Below, in pieces: positions 28,401-37,518 of a DNA stretch of 64,000 nt; the first letter of the stretch is position 1, and every line of letters starts with the position of its first letter. The notes beneath the pieces were generated by a model. It was not told where the DNA came from, searched no databases, and saw only the letters and a program-made list of their open reading frames with translations. The stretch comes from an uncultured Bacteroidales bacterium (GTDB lineage Bacteria; Bacteroidota; Bacteroidia; Bacteroidales; WCHB1-69): the NCBI GenBank assembly GCA_900315245.1, contig OMYJ01000002.1, forward strand, positions 121,864 to 185,863. The letters are read 5' to 3'. The position numbers were made by a program, and so were the translations under genes.

Positions 28401-31400
28401 GTCAAGGAAGCGGAAGACTGTTCAATGTTGACAACGGTGTCACTGATACAATTCGTGGTTTGATCAAGTTTATAGACCGTGTAACCGCCAACAGGAAGAT
28501 CAAGATAAGGATAAGGCACTTCAACGCTATCCGCGTCAAAGACGATATAGCTGAAACCGTCTTCAGCAATAATTTCAATCCAACCGTTGTCATTTGTACA
28601 ATGAGTAGGATTATGCGGAATAACTTCTGCATGGAACACAGGATCATTCGTATTACGGTCAATAGTGAAATCGAATTCGCTCTCACAACCCTTGTCGGTG
28701 GTGATGATGATTCTGTAATCACCGTCAACCAAAGTGTCGAAAACAATGGAAGTGTAATGAATCTCACCATCCAATTGAGGATTGTTCGTACCATGTTGGA
28801 GCAAGAACACGCCCAATTGATCTCCATTACGAGTATAGAGATCATATTTATAATGCTCAGGCATATTCAGCAACGTGATTCTACCATTGTAAAGGCGCTC
28901 ACAATGCGTGTTGGGTTCAATCAAAGTATCAATATCAAACACCGTCTTATAAACTGTAACAGTATCCTTATCGGTAGCTTTACAGTTCAAAGAGTCAGTG
29001 GCTTCAACTATATAGATATATTTTGTGGAATCCATACCTTCGGCAACCATCTCGGTGCTGGAGAAGGTTTGGGCGGTAGAAACCTGGGTGAGACCTTTTG
29101 TCCACTTGAAGGTCACAGGACCATTAGCATTTTGGGTAGTGGCTGTGTGTGTAAAGGTGGCGGGCTCACAGTCAGCGGCCGGCACAACAGTAGCATCTAC
29201 AGAAAGAACGTACGGGTATTTGAGATTCTCGAACATGCCAGAAATCTCAAGAGTATACGTTTGACAGAAAGAAACAACATATACTGTGACAGGAGTGTTC
29301 TCCGTAATGACAGTACCCACCTCAGGAGATTGCCAAATGGTGTCATACGGCCAGTTTCCACAAGGATTGTACAGGCTGTCGGCAACATATTGCATGAAGT
29401 CCGTCACAACCATCTTACAGTCGTTCACAAGCAAAGCTGTGTCTCTGTGAGCATGGCCAAGATACGTGATCGGCTTGTCTTCCACAGGAACAATGATTTC
29501 AGCATCCGCTTCACATCCGTATTCGATATCAACCACGTGAACCTGTGCATCATAATCATGTTTACACAGCTCAGGAGCAACAAAGATTTGAGTGGTGTCA
29601 TAAATAGAATTCGTATCAACTGCTTGTGAGCCGGTCCATGTATAGGTGAGGCCAGGGATAACTTCAAGAGTGACAGCATCGCGGGCACCAATGGTGACAT
29701 GACCTACGTTAGGACAATACGGCGGATTACCGATAGCAGGATCAACAGGGATGATGACAATATTCGGGGCAGCCTTAACATAAAGCTCAGCTGAGTCAGA
29801 AGCAGTACAACCGTAAGCGTCTGCAACAGTCATATAGATGACATAAGTGCCAGCTTCGGTAGGAGTAACCTTCACAGTGTCGAGATTAGTGTCACCAATG
29901 AAGTTAACAGCCGGGTTAGCGCAAGTCCAAGAGTAGGTCAGCGGTTCGGCTAATTCGAAATAAACGTCTGTTTTGATCTTGCTGGCGTCAAATGTGAGAT
30001 CTGAAGATTCGCCTAAACAGATCTTGTCGGGATCTACCGTGATGGACGGGTGAAGGATCTCCAGTTTCTTCGGCTCGTTGAAATAGAACACAAAGGCTCT
30101 CACTGCGTTACCGCAATAATCGGTCACGACAGCTTCTATTTGAATTTGCAGGGTACCGTCGCCGTTACCAGTTCTGAAGATGTCGAGGCTGTCATACGCC
30201 AAAACGTGACCAAAGGTTGAAGATTCCTCAAAATAGAAGTCAGAATGAGCTTTTAACGTCTCAAAATCATATTCCATGCACTCATCCTCCACCTTGCCTA
30301 ACAGGGCGAGGACAAATTCATCCTTAGAGAGGGAATTATAGGTGCAGTTCAAATCACGTTTCGGATTTAAGCGCTCGTGAAGCAGACGACCGTCAACCGT
30401 CACAAAATGAGGTCTTGTGGTATCATGAGCAGTGAAAATCTGGGTCAACGTGGAAGCGTTGTTACAATTGTCATAGAACGTGTAGGTTCTCTCCAGCACA
30501 TTCTCGCAAGTATCCAGAACGTAGGTTGAATCTTTGTAGGTGAAACGGGCAATCTCTTCGCACTCGTCGTAAAGCTCGTCGAGGAGACCATCGAAACCGG
30601 CAAGAGTCTTGATGGTGTCAGGACGGTTCGCACCTTCAAAGTTACACACACTCACTGTATATCTCAAAGTGTCAGGTTCCACAACAGGAGGAACAGTATC
30701 CAAAGCGATGAACTTAGCCGTATCCATCACAACACAACCATTGGCATCGGTGACCTCATAGTAGAGGTAATAGACACCCTCGCACTCGAAATCTTCAATC
30801 TTGGTATAAGGTTTGTGATACGTGGTGACTTGATGGTTGTTCGGGCTGGTCAGCACATCGTCATAATCAGCGTCAAAGGTGGACGTCTGGTGGACTGAGT
30901 AGGGGAACTCCGTCTGCGTTGAGGTTACCAACATGTTGAAAACCACATTTGCAGGATGCGGGCAGATGGTATCCAGATAGCTGAGCTGAATTTCCGGAGT
31001 CTGGTGGAACGTCAGCGTTACAACAGCATAGTCAGCTGAATAACAATCTGTTGCAGCATTGTAAGCATAGACATGGTAAGTAATCACCGTGTCAATGTTC
31101 GTTGCCGGTCTGAGATCAGCCAACGTAACGGTGTATGAATCACCCGTGTAAACTGAATCGCCGTTGAGTTTCCAAACGCTTGTGGTGGAGCAGTTGTAGG
31201 TGTCGTTGGCACGGCTGACTGTAAGAGTCTTCGTGAGTGCCTCATCTTCATTACAAATATCGTATGAACCGCCTGTCGGAGCAGGGAGCTCTCTGATAGT
31301 AATGGTGATTTGAGCAGCCGGGCCGGTACACTCTAACACTTCGCCACACGTATTATAGATATTGGTCTGGCGGACATAGTACGTATGGGTACCCACGGTA

Positions 31401-32668
31401 GTGGGAGCGGCGGGGACTGTTGTGGTCCAGCCACTAATGCCGTTAAGGGACCATTCAAGTCTCACAGCAACAACACCCTTGTTGGCCGTGTCAGCCAAAG
31501 TCACTAATGAGTTCAGATCGATATAAGAGCATTTGCAGACAGCAAGATTTTGGGTTTGCACTTGCGGGGTCTCGCGCACGAAGAAGTGGAAACGATTCAC
31601 GCTGTCGGTATGGAAATAGTAGCAGTCAGAGGCAGGATCATCACCTCTAAATTCACCAAAGGCAACATTGGTGTCAGGCATAGTAACATTGAAGGTATAA
31701 GGAGGACGTCCATAGACATAAGATTCGCCTTCGCACACTTCCTTACAAGCTTCGCCGAAATCGGGACGTCCGATAGTATCTTCTACCAAGACAGGGCCAC
31801 AGCAAGACTGATGACCACCGACATAATCCCTTTCAGACATCGTTCCATCAGGATTCTCTTTCCAGAATTCGTTCATCCAAGGAGTACCGCCGAGGCGTTG
31901 GCGTACACGCATGACCAATTTGTAGTTACCAACTTGTTTCCATTTGAGAACAACGATATTTCTCGTTTGTTCAAAGAAGTCCATATAGAAGTAGTCATGA
32001 TTTTGGCTGTAAACATTGACCTGACCGGCAGCCGGAACAATTTGTCCAAGTTGAGACAGGACAGCCATAGGAGTTCCCTGTTCCGCTTGCATAGCACCCG
32101 GATAGTTTGTCGGAGCATCACCGTGGCAGTTTAATCCAGAGATGGTATCAAGCAACGGGATACCAGAAACGAAGCTTTGGTCTTCACAATAACCGAATCC
32201 GTTAAACACGCGACCGCCCAGCCAATGAATGGACTGGCATTGGCCGTACTGATTGAGGTGGTTGTAGAAGGTGTAAATGCCAAACTCCGCGTAGTTGGAG
32301 AGGTTGTCATTCACCTCTTCCCACTCGCCGGTTACATCATTTTTGCGCAGGAGCACCCAGTCAATGGAGACCTTTGTTTTTGGATCCAGACCGCATGTGT
32401 TGCAGAAGTGCAACTCATACAGTTCTGTATTACCAATCGTGGTGACATTACCTGGCAATACGGTAGAGCCATTGAGAAAATGGCCCAACGTATGGCTCAA
32501 CGGTAATTTGCCATCAGGCGGCATGTTCACAACGCCGTAAACAGTGTCGGGTTGAAGATTCTCAATCCAAAAACCACTTGTACAGCCATTGTCATTCTGC
32601 GCCCTAACGCCGAAGCTCAAAAGCCCCAGCAGCATGCTTAGAAAGCAAATTGATAATAGTTTTTTCAT
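22439..32668 (-). CDS. Giant secreted T9SS-sorted surface protein with SprB-like repeats
   Basis: A 3409-residue protein. The signal peptide covers residues 1-23 ('LLGLLSFGVRAQ'). Residues about 360-1060 are PKD/HYR-like sandwich domains ('SYSWTC...VTPTEAGTYVIYMTV', 'DTVPPVVEPDT'). About 1250-2010 contain eight repeats of 80-110 residues, each opening with a 'PN..C....NG.I' or close motif and usually ending in a 'G.Y...V.....GC' strand, in the style of SprB repeats. More Ig-like domains follow. Residues about 3320-3409 form a type-A T9SS sorting domain ('EVWPNPA', 'VGTYIMTV', 'KKVVVTS'). Expected on the cell surface, as adhesin or matrix protein; ligand unknown. Monocistronic with own promoter and terminator. 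Confidence 0.85.
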   Translation of the reverse strand: MKKLLSICFLSMLLGLLSFGVRAQNDNGCTSGFWIENLQPDTVYGVVNMPPDGKLPLSHTLGHFLNGSTVLPGNVTTIGNTELYELHFCNTCGLDPKTKVSIDWVLLRKNDVTGEWEEVNDNLSNYAEFGIYTFYNHLNQYGQCQSIHWLGGRVFNGFGYCEDQSFVSGIPLLDTISGLNCHGDAPTNYPGAMQAEQGTPMAVLSQLGQIVPAAGQVNVYSQNHDYFYMDFFEQTRNIVVLKWKQVGNYKLVMRVRQRLGGTPWMNEFWKENPDGTMSERDYVGGHQSCCGPVLVEDTIGRPDFGEACKEVCEGESYVYGRPPYTFNVTMPDTNVAFGEFRGDDPASDCYYFHTDSVNRFHFFVRETPQVQTQNLAVCKCSYIDLNSLVTLADTANKGVVAVRLEWSLNGISGWTTTVPAAPTTVGTHTYYVRQTNIYNTCGEVLECTGPAAQITITIRELPAPTGGSYDICNEDEALTKTLTVSRANDTYNCSTTSVWKLNGDSVYTGDSYTVTLADLRPATNIDTVITYHVYAYNAATDCYSADYAVVTLTFHQTPEIQLSYLDTICPHPANVVFNMLVTSTQTEFPYSVHQTSTFDADYDDVLTSPNNHQVTTYHKPYTKIEDFECEGVYYLYYEVTDANGCVVMDTAKFIALDTVPPVVEPDTLRYTVSVCNFEGANRPDTIKTLAGFDGLLDELYDECEEIARFTYKDSTYVLDTCENVLERTYTFYDNCNNASTLTQIFTAHDTTRPHFVTVDGRLLHERLNPKRDLNCTYNSLSKDEFVLALLGKVEDECMEYDFETLKAHSDFYFEESSTFGHVLAYDSLDIFRTGNGDGTLQIQIEAVVTDYCGNAVRAFVFYFNEPKKLEILHPSITVDPDKICLGESSDLTFDASKIKTDVYFELAEPLTYSWTCANPAVNFIGDTNLDTVKVTPTEAGTYVIYMTVADAYGCTASDSAELYVKAAPNIVIIPVDPAIGNPPYCPNVGHVTIGARDAVTLEVIPGLTYTWTGSQAVDTNSIYDTTQIFVAPELCKHDYDAQVHVVDIEYGCEADAEIIVPVEDKPITYLGHAHRDTALLVNDCKMVVTDFMQYVADSLYNPCGNWPYDTIWQSPEVGTVITENTPVTVYVVSFCQTYTLEISGMFENLKYPYVLSVDATVVPAADCEPATFTHTATTQNANGPVTFKWTKGLTQVSTAQTFSSTEMVAEGMDSTKYIYIVEATDSLNCKATDKDTVTVYKTVFDIDTLIEPNTHCERLYNGRITLLNMPEHYKYDLYTRNGDQLGVFLLQHGTNNPQLDGEIHYTSIVFDTLVDGDYRIIITTDKGCESEFDFTIDRNTNDPVFHAEVIPHNPTHCTNDNGWIEIIAEDGFSYIVFDADSVEVPYPYLDLPVGGYTVYKLDQTTNCISDTVVNIEQSSASLTFTVTPTANTNCVAPFNGKLKFTKTNVWFVVTDVAADTVVYEGASTTLTGLHPGSYKVFGTDTVTGCFRSYTKNVGNNTNNPDFEITTHPNQYCENEQDIVNGSVTVSPAAAYTYEYFVLNGAMVPPISEIVDEQGNVVIIGGGDEVTYIWGEVADPTHLAANHYKVVATNANGCVTEQEFDIYDSTVVPVVADSSVMNTICDNTIAAYDGKVILTITNYDANNAPYTVKLDTLDEEGIAHTLFTVENAISPVTFNSLKDGDYHYTVTDKYLCVAEGEITVAQETLDSLILKQTPNTFCYWTVAKPGNGTITVMPPYDNLNMYDYKLSYGIVGTDEEGARLDVPFVDLSSTVAWLKDTIYYVTVTNLTTGCPIADTITVLPGRDTLTLTGTPTPNQMCQEPYNGQIELDVTYSPYQFDYSHLIEAIRVSVYPPTANRGYMYSITDDQFSSFQNDNVFTGLKDSTYYFYVMDTITRCIYDGFDSIKVEKQENDIVITDTVTPNHACIAELYDGTITVTATSVMFNPAQFEYSINGGAFSAVNSWDSLAPGVYHIVAREINSGCENSIDVEVNTQNECTPEIEVDSRKYCLNEENATITATAILPEDSECEGDFRYRWHKECYNEYIDGRTVSVPTDQEMCCFYTVTATNVLTGCEAFKRVEVCVYATKPIVYTVNHDPIEGNSTEVCENESLYIGIVENGWEEAWWTMNHTTVLPTDNPEYEFFISTPDSVAAYVSDPEKWKYNKNVTFCVEVIDTNGCYATGKFNLRINPLVRLTNEETVCELPIYFGPNDNLPINPTPGAVVVVNPVLNGYDIDEELMASILDGTVEYPYSVSRVDTIQSVGEGCDTIMTTLLTVLGYPEITGQLQSSYCEGTTISQLMNNITITNYDEETLQILLNGEEVTEEYALSYNPDVVCNTLTISCSSSSEMQCYSSKDFHFVVNALPNLEPIEDIDTLCASEDGVMEIPFYYECKYTVATCDANNEPVFNDQEAETDACTVEVILKDSPEAVDYTVLEYTLFDGFYYQVTPVKLSYDGKYLGFKVTNTCGSVYSNLIQLHVDTIPEGYVDTNAICAGLEFDSLASVIITNSDDLLDPSQVEVSTYVKKVAENEFTLVSGDQIVDYSYDGAEMYAVLSNHCGSYNTDTVPVKVSDKPTINMNAQGLMVCADEFDEEFATVFGCYIPSPTPAPTENPTILDYQFEPFKYDAGDVVPDLSTISMFNYVIANGSPFIHTYWATATMNEGTVTYDSVSVNDIKTMAVDNCIDIYYYAENSCGFDVVGPFPVCIIDEPELTVTTGTICPDSYITDVITYTVDWHSAEGTVRCVAVKGGQDNYEISAATTAALKFEDVINYNGGEILVIAENYCGADTEHVALNIPTFDYTEPEFQPACVGSPLSAFIATAPTKTITVATIVSEGWYVLNDEDETEDPITLETVVNEPISVFYKWVTSCDEVFETDAQELQLLTVPTASIEDITICEGSTIDLAAANLTITADETTPYDASSITWTVDGEPYDANATYTENATLTVTIQATCGVVTATANIIVNHPEPVEIEGPENICNNNPVTFTATPGFESYVFTFDGVEQAEQSDNTFTTDPLVADPATGTRTYTASVTVVDANGCSSSSATDASVFVSALPGFTFKTLPEKTETHDFEATTGQSFRYIWMVNNDCDDADKLVYVEYEFYRNGQKLELAPQETNLSDNHIQKYICTQYTNYNGLPQYKWNTKNIISFLRPTTGSSSQLRIDSSYYFGAAPNVQSNNTYYGNHYPYTTFGLTDGANSSYYDDVWMHFLANREVTQEIAPFAMEGDYTIVFKLFQVADPYNYQYPFVNDMVNPVSAEGLNNYGVPAIGGHFFNASDTTLLITDSIHINVTGYEYDCNPPAATPALASELTVDESIIAPDMEVWPNPAPAITTTLKARVHNMSGEATVTLSTLGGHNVYSGKINIDSDSYYFEVGVNNLSVGTYIMTVRNGDAIITKKVVVTSLSR

Positions 32669-32782
32669 ACTGTTTTTGTTTAATTTGTTATTTATATTAT
32701 TTATTTTATTTATTCGAAATCCTTTTTTCGCTTATATTTCAACACTATACATTACTTTACACTATACATAATTTTTAACCTG

Positions 32783-32790
32783 CAAAAATA
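32783..32790 (-). promoter_or_regulatory. -7 element for the giant surface-protein gene
   Basis: TATTTTTG on the minus strand, giving an AT-rich leader of about 108 bases. The rest of the gap (32791-33070) is very AT-rich with several T-runs and no gene. Confidence 0.55.
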
Positions 32791-33070
32791 CATTTTTTTT
32801 TTATTGTTTATCCATTTCTCTTATTTTTTTCGATTTTTTTCAAACTACATCATAATATATTGATTATTAGTCAATTAAAAATAATCAACAATTTTGGTTT
32901 TTTTTCAACAATTTGTTTTTTCCCTATTTTACTCGAAATTTTTAAAAAGATCGTTCATTTTTGTTCATAAAATACCATATTATATAGTAGTCCTTTCAAT
33001 GGTTTATACGAGATGACAGATTATATGGTTACATCTTTCCTCTCTTACGTGCAAATTCCAAGAGGGTGTT

Positions 33071-33108
33071 AAAAAAAACGCGCCTGGAAATCATCTTTCC
33101 GGCGCGAT
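33071..33108 (-). terminator. Intrinsic terminator of the porE-like gene
   Basis: Stem CGCGCC(T)GGAAA/TTTCCGGCGCG with an eight-base T-run on the minus strand, 23 bases after the stop. Confidence 0.85.
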
Positions 33109-33130
33109 TCGTCATGTCATCACCTATTCT

Positions 33131-35080
33131 CTATCTGACAATCTTGAATTCTGTTCTGCGGTTGGCAGCCCTACCCTCCTCGGTGCTGTTGTCAGCCACA
33201 GGCAACCTCATACCGTAACCCTTGTACTGCAAGCGTTCGGCGGGAATGCCTTTTTGGATCAAATAGTCATACACAGCCTTCGCCCTGTTTTCAGACAGGC
33301 GGTCGTTGTACTCTTCCGACCCTTGGTCGTCGGTGTGCCCCCCGATCTCTATGCGGATCGCGTTCTTCTTCAGATAATCGGCCAGCTTGTTAAGTTCCAC
33401 AAAGGATTCGGGTTTCAGCTCTGAACGGTCAAAATCGAAGAAAACATTCTTGAGCGTCACAACTGTGCCCACATCTGTAGGTTGCAGGGAAATATCTTTC
33501 AGATAAGGTGACAGCTCTGTATAAGACTTCTCTATCTGGAAGTTCTCGGAGTAGAAGGGATAGTCCGGGTGGGAAACGTTGAGCAGAATGTTGCCGCCGG
33601 TATGCACACACGCAAGATAGCTTCCAGTCTGGGGATCAGAAGTGGTGGCTGTCAGCAACTGTTTGGTGTTCAAGTCAATCATTTCTATACGGGCGGACAA
33701 AGGTTCACCTGAGAAAGCATCCCTGACACGTCCCTTGATATAGGTGACGGGGTTCGGACGCAGCTGGTCGTCCAGTTCAAAGCTGTAGAGGTCGAGACCG
33801 CCATAGCCGCCATCCTTGTCGGAGGCTATGTATGCCACGGTTCCGTGAGCGTTGATGAAAACATTGATCTCGTCAGCCGGGGAATTGATAGGATAACCCA
33901 TATTGACTGGTTCGCTCCAAGTGCCGTCAGCCTGCAAAGTGCTGTAGTACAGGTCATAGCCGCCCATTCCGACCCTTCCGTTGGAAGCGAAATAGAGCGT
34001 TCGGCCATCGCTGTGGATGAAGGGAGCCGCATCATCACCGGGAGTGTTGATGGCCGGGCCAAGGTTAACAGGGACGGAGAACTCGCCTTCGGCCGTCATG
34101 GTGGTTTTCCAGATGTCCATTCCTCCGAATCCGCCGGGACGCGAAGATGCGAAATAGACGGTCATGCCGTCAGCGGCCATGGAAGGCTGGCTTTCCCAGG
34201 AGGAGGTGTTCACCGGCGCACCGAAATTGCGGGGTCGCGACCAACGGTCACCGATACGCTTCGCCCAGTAAAGGTCGCAGCTGCCCATCCCGAAGTCGGC
34301 ATCGCACATCGTATAGAGGAGGTATTTCCCATCAGGGGAAATGCATTGCGCCCCCTCGTTATATCCTGATTTGACCGGGGCGCCGAGTTCCTCACGGGGA
34401 AGCCACTCCCCCACCGACTTATGGCTACTGTAAAGATCTTCCTCGTTCAGGCAGAATGCACACACGGTACCCTTGTCCCGAGGACGCTTCACCGTGAATA
34501 CAATCTGCTCGTCATCAGCGGTAAGGGCTGCCAAATACTCATCCCATTCGGAATTAATTCCGGAACCCATGTTCATCAGTTCGAAACTTCTGGGATTTTT
34601 CATGGATTCAATGGCAAACTTGCAATTAGCAATCGTTTTCTGGGCATCCGGAAGGATTTCAGGATACTGAATGCCTTTCTGCAAGAAAAGCTGGAGCGAT
34701 TTCAGAGCATATTCGTAAGCTCCACACTTGGCACCCTCGTTTCCCGCAATATAGTATAACATCGGATCAGGATCCCCGATAAGGTCGATGGCACGCTGAT
34801 AATTCTTCATCGCTGAATCTGACAAAAGGGTGAAATTGAAAATGTCACCCTTCATAATGTAAATATCCGCATAATTAGGATCCTTGGCCTGCGCCTGGTT
34901 GAGATAGCCCATCGCTTTAGTAAAATCCTGCAATTGCATGGCTTTTTTGGCTTTTTCGCACAATGGAGCCGCTTTGGAGGATTTTTGGGCGTTCATCTGC
35001 GACGGCACAAAAGCAGTCAATATGAACAATAATATTATATATACTATATTTAATTTATTATACATAATTCTATTAATCAT
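33131..35080 (-). CDS. porE: PorE-like multidomain OmpA protein (T9SS component)
   Basis: A 649-residue protein with signal peptide ending 'QMNAQ'. In order: TPR-like helices (about 40-150), a PD40-type beta-propeller (about 165-440; repeated 'GKYLLYT', 'GMTVYFASSRPGG', 'GRTLYFASNG', 'SPADEINVFI'), a carboxypeptidase-regulatory-like domain (about 450-530, 'IKGRVRDAFSGEPLSARIEM'), and an OmpA-type peptidoglycan-binding domain (about 540-649, 'GHTDDQGSEEYNDRLSENRA'). This exact order is that of PorE of the Porphyromonas type IX secretion system, where it links the complex to peptidoglycan. The ATG overlaps the mazG stop by eight bases, so the two are probably co-translated; an alternative start is at 35065. 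Confidence 0.75.
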   Translation of the reverse strand: MINRIMYNKLNIVYIILLFILTAFVPSQMNAQKSSKAAPLCEKAKKAMQLQDFTKAMGYLNQAQAKDPNYADIYIMKGDIFNFTLLSDSAMKNYQRAIDLIGDPDPMLYYIAGNEGAKCGAYEYALKSLQLFLQKGIQYPEILPDAQKTIANCKFAIESMKNPRSFELMNMGSGINSEWDEYLAALTADDEQIVFTVKRPRDKGTVCAFCLNEEDLYSSHKSVGEWLPREELGAPVKSGYNEGAQCISPDGKYLLYTMCDADFGMGSCDLYWAKRIGDRWSRPRNFGAPVNTSSWESQPSMAADGMTVYFASSRPGGFGGMDIWKTTMTAEGEFSVPVNLGPAINTPGDDAAPFIHSDGRTLYFASNGRVGMGGYDLYYSTLQADGTWSEPVNMGYPINSPADEINVFINAHGTVAYIASDKDGGYGGLDLYSFELDDQLRPNPVTYIKGRVRDAFSGEPLSARIEMIDLNTKQLLTATTSDPQTGSYLACVHTGGNILLNVSHPDYPFYSENFQIEKSYTELSPYLKDISLQPTDVGTVVTLKNVFFDFDRSELKPESFVELNKLADYLKKNAIRIEIGGHTDDQGSEEYNDRLSENRAKAVYDYLIQKGIPAERLQYKGYGMRLPVADNSTEEGRAANRRTEFKIVR

Positions 35081-35867
35081 TCATCATTACTTTCACTCGC
35101 TCCCAATACTCATCCATTTCTGAGAGATTCATATCGGTAAGTTGTCGGTTGTCAGCTTTGACCATTTGTTCCAGCAGCTGGAAGCGACGCATGAACTTAC
35201 GGTTCGTTTTTTCCAAAGCGTCTTCAGGATGTACATTAAGAAAACGGGCATAATTGATAAGAGAGAACAGGACATCGCCAAACTCTTCCTCCATACGGGC
35301 TTGATTGCCAGCGTCCACTTCCACTTTCAGCTCCCCAAGTTCTTCTTGAACCTTATCCCAGACATCCTCTTTATTGTCCCAGTCAAACCCTACACCACTC
35401 ACCTTGTCCTGAATGCGGTATGCTTTCGTGAGGGCAGGCATTCCAGAGGGAATGCCGCCAAGCACCGACCGGTTGCCTTCCGTCTGCAGTTTTATTTTCT
35501 CCCAGTTCTCATGCACCTCATTGGCGGAATCCGCTTTCATTTCGCCATAGATATGCGGATGTCTTCGGATCAATTTGTCACACAACTGATTAAGAACGTC
35601 TTTTACTTCAAATAATTGTTGTTCGGATGCGATTTTTGAATAAAAAACGATGTGCAGCATCAGATCGCCGAGTTCCTTGCACATATCTTTGTAATCCTTC
35701 TGGAAAATGGCGTCGGCAAGCTCAAATGTCTCTTCCACCGTCAGATTCCGCAAAGAATCGAACGTCTGTTCGCGATCCCACGGGCATTTCTCGCGCAACT
35801 CGTCCATAATTTCCAAAAGATGTCGGAAACCGGCGAGAGCGTCTGCGTATTTGTCGGGTTGGTTCAT
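35073..35867 (-). CDS. mazG: Nucleoside triphosphate pyrophosphohydrolase
   Basis: A 264-residue tandem MazG protein. The first domain has 'CPWDREQTFDSLRNLTVEETFELADAI' and 'ELGDLMLHIVFYSKIA' (EExxE and D metal ligands). The second has 'VQEELGELKVEV' and 'EEFGDVLFSLINYARFL'. It hydrolyses NTPs and dNTPs to monophosphate, a house-cleaning or stringent-response role. It overlaps the downstream PorE-like gene by eight bases. The gap above it is a word array without a visible -7 element. Confidence 0.92.
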   Translation of the reverse strand: MNQPDKYADALAGFRHLLEIMDELREKCPWDREQTFDSLRNLTVEETFELADAIFQKDYKDMCKELGDLMLHIVFYSKIASEQQLFEVKDVLNQLCDKLIRRHPHIYGEMKADSANEVHENWEKIKLQTEGNRSVLGGIPSGMPALTKAYRIQDKVSGVGFDWDNKEDVWDKVQEELGELKVEVDAGNQARMEEEFGDVLFSLINYARFLNVHPEDALEKTNRKFMRRFQLLEQMVKADNRQLTDMNLSEMDEYWERVKVMMND

Positions 35868-35870
35868 GTT

Positions 35871-35948
35871 GATTTAGACTTAGAACTTAGACATAGACTT
35901 AAACTTAGACTTTAACTTGGTCTATGATTAAGTCTATGTCTATGTTAT
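35871..35948. repeat. Word array (TTAGACATAGACTTAAAC type)
   Basis: About eight near-copies of 'ACTTAGAC/ACATAGAC/ACTTAAAC' followed by complementary 'TCTATGATTAAGTCTATG', so the array can fold into a long imperfect hairpin. It separates proS from mazG. Confidence 0.75.
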
Positions 35949-35950
35949 TG

Positions 35951-37426
35951 TTAGTATGCTCTTGCGAACAACACCCGCTGATGTGACGGTTTTCCGGTCA
36001 GAATGCACTTGCCCTCTTCCTGCGGGTTGTTAAACGGGATGCAACGGATGGTCGCCTTGCAGAGATCCTTGATTTTCTCTTCGGTTTCGGGCGTGCCGTC
36101 CCAGTGAGCATAGACGAAACCGGGCTTGTTGTCGAGTAAATCGACAAATTCTTCCCAAGTGTCAGCCTTATAGGTGTGTTCTTCGCGGAATTTCAGGGCC
36201 TTGTTGTACAAATTCTGCTGAATTTCATCCAAAAGGTGCTGGATATGCTCCACCAAAGTATCAAAGGAGACGTTGTATTTCTCCATCGTGTCGCGGCGGG
36301 CGACCTCTGCCTCGTTATTTTCCATGTCTTTCGGGCCAATGGCTACGCGCACAGGAACGCCTTTGAGTTCATACTCGTTGAATTTCCATCCGGAGCGCTT
36401 TGTATCGTCGTTGTCGAACTTGACAGCGATGCCGAGTGCTTTCAGTTTTTGCACAAGTGTATCTACCTTATCTGCAATCTGTTGGCGTTGTTCATCAGTT
36501 TTGTAGATAGGGACAATCACCACTTGGATGGGAGCGAGCACAGGCGGAAGTACGAGGCCGTTGTCATCAGAGTGGGTCATGATAAGGGCACCGATGAGAC
36601 GAGTGGAAACACCCCAGGAAGTAGCCCAAACATATTCAAGCTCATTCTTTTGGTTGAGGAATTTCACGTCGAATGCTTTAGCGAAGTTCTGTCCGAGGAA
36701 GTGGGATGTACCTGCCTGCAGGGCCTTGCCGTCTTGCATCAACGCTTCGATACAGTAGGTGTCAAGTGCGCCGCCGAAGCGTTCGTTCGGGGATTTCACG
36801 CCCATGATGACGGGAATGGCCATGTGTTTTTCAGCGAAATCGGCATATACATGGATCATTTTGTCGGTTTCTTCAAGAGCCTCTTCACGGGTGGCGTGTG
36901 CAGTGTGTCCTTCTTGCCACAGAAATTCAGCGGTACGGAGGAAAAGGCGGGTGCGCATCTCCCAACGGACCACATTGGCCCATTGGTTGCAGAGAATCGG
37001 CAGGTCACGATATGATTGGATCCAATTTTTATACGTATCCCAGATAATGGTTTCGGAAGTGGGGCGCACAATGAGTTCCTCTTCCAGCTTGGCATCGGGA
37101 TCAACAACCACGCCCCCACCGTTGGGGTCGTTTTTCAGTCTGTAGTGGGTCACCACCGCGCACTCTTTGGCAAAGCCTTCCACATGGCTGGCCTCCCGGC
37201 TGAAAAAAGATTTCGGGATAAAAATCGGGAAATAGGCGTTGGAATGGCCTGTATCTTTAAACATCTGATCCAATTGACGCTGCATTTTCTCCCAAATGGC
37301 ATAACCATAGGGTTTTATCACCATACATCCGCGCACGGAAGAATTCTCCGCCAAGTCCGCTTTCTTTACAATGTCATTATACCATTGCGAATAATTCTCA
37401 TCTCTTGTACAAAAATTTTTTGCCAT
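35951..37426 (-). CDS. proS: Prolyl-tRNA synthetase, archaeal/eukaryotic type
   Basis: A 491-residue class II synthetase of the short (ProS type 3) form without the editing domain. Motif 1 region '[21 protein letters not shown]', motif 2 '[27 protein letters not shown]', and motif 3-type '[25 protein letters not shown]' are present. The anticodon-binding domain is near 290-390 and the zinc-like C-terminal domain follows. The short form is usual in Bacteroidota. Confidence 0.95.
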   Translation of the reverse strand: MAKNFCTRDENYSQWYNDIVKKADLAENSSVRGCMVIKPYGYAIWEKMQRQLDQMFKDTGHSNAYFPIFIPKSFFSREASHVEGFAKECAVVTHYRLKNDPNGGGVVVDPDAKLEEELIVRPTSETIIWDTYKNWIQSYRDLPILCNQWANVVRWEMRTRLFLRTAEFLWQEGHTAHATREEALEETDKMIHVYADFAEKHMAIPVIMGVKSPNERFGGALDTYCIEALMQDGKALQAGTSHFLGQNFAKAFDVKFLNQKNELEYVWATSWGVSTRLIGALIMTHSDDNGLVLPPVLAPIQVVIVPIYKTDEQRQQIADKVDTLVQKLKALGIAVKFDNDDTKRSGWKFNEYELKGVPVRVAIGPKDMENNEAEVARRDTMEKYNVSFDTLVEHIQHLLDEIQQNLYNKALKFREEHTYKADTWEEFVDLLDNKPGFVYAHWDGTPETEEKIKDLCKATIRCIPFNNPQEEGKCILTGKPSHQRVLFARAY

Positions 37427-37453
37427 AAATACTGATATAAATTAACTTTTTAT

Positions 37454-37461
37454 TACTTTTG
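37454..37461 (+). promoter_or_regulatory. -7 element for the aromatic-rich lipoprotein gene
   Basis: TACTTTTG. The expected start of transcription near 37468 rules out the upstream in-frame ATG at 37459 and supports 37519. Confidence 0.5.
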
Positions 37462-37484
37462 CCGTCTATTAAAAAATTAAGGTG

Positions 37485-37492
37485 CAAAAATA
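37485..37492 (-). promoter_or_regulatory. -7 element for proS
   Basis: TATTTTTG on the minus strand. Its start point near 37478 lies beyond that of the divergent promoter, so the two divergent transcripts would overlap by about 10 bases. Confidence 0.5.
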
Positions 37493-37518
37493 ATAAAATA
37501 AGAGATAAGGAGGACACT

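Noticed and set aside
28460..29629. 389-codon frame inside the giant surface-protein gene, opposite strand
   Set aside because: The minus-strand frame has signal peptide, repeats and sorting domain; this frame is a shadow.
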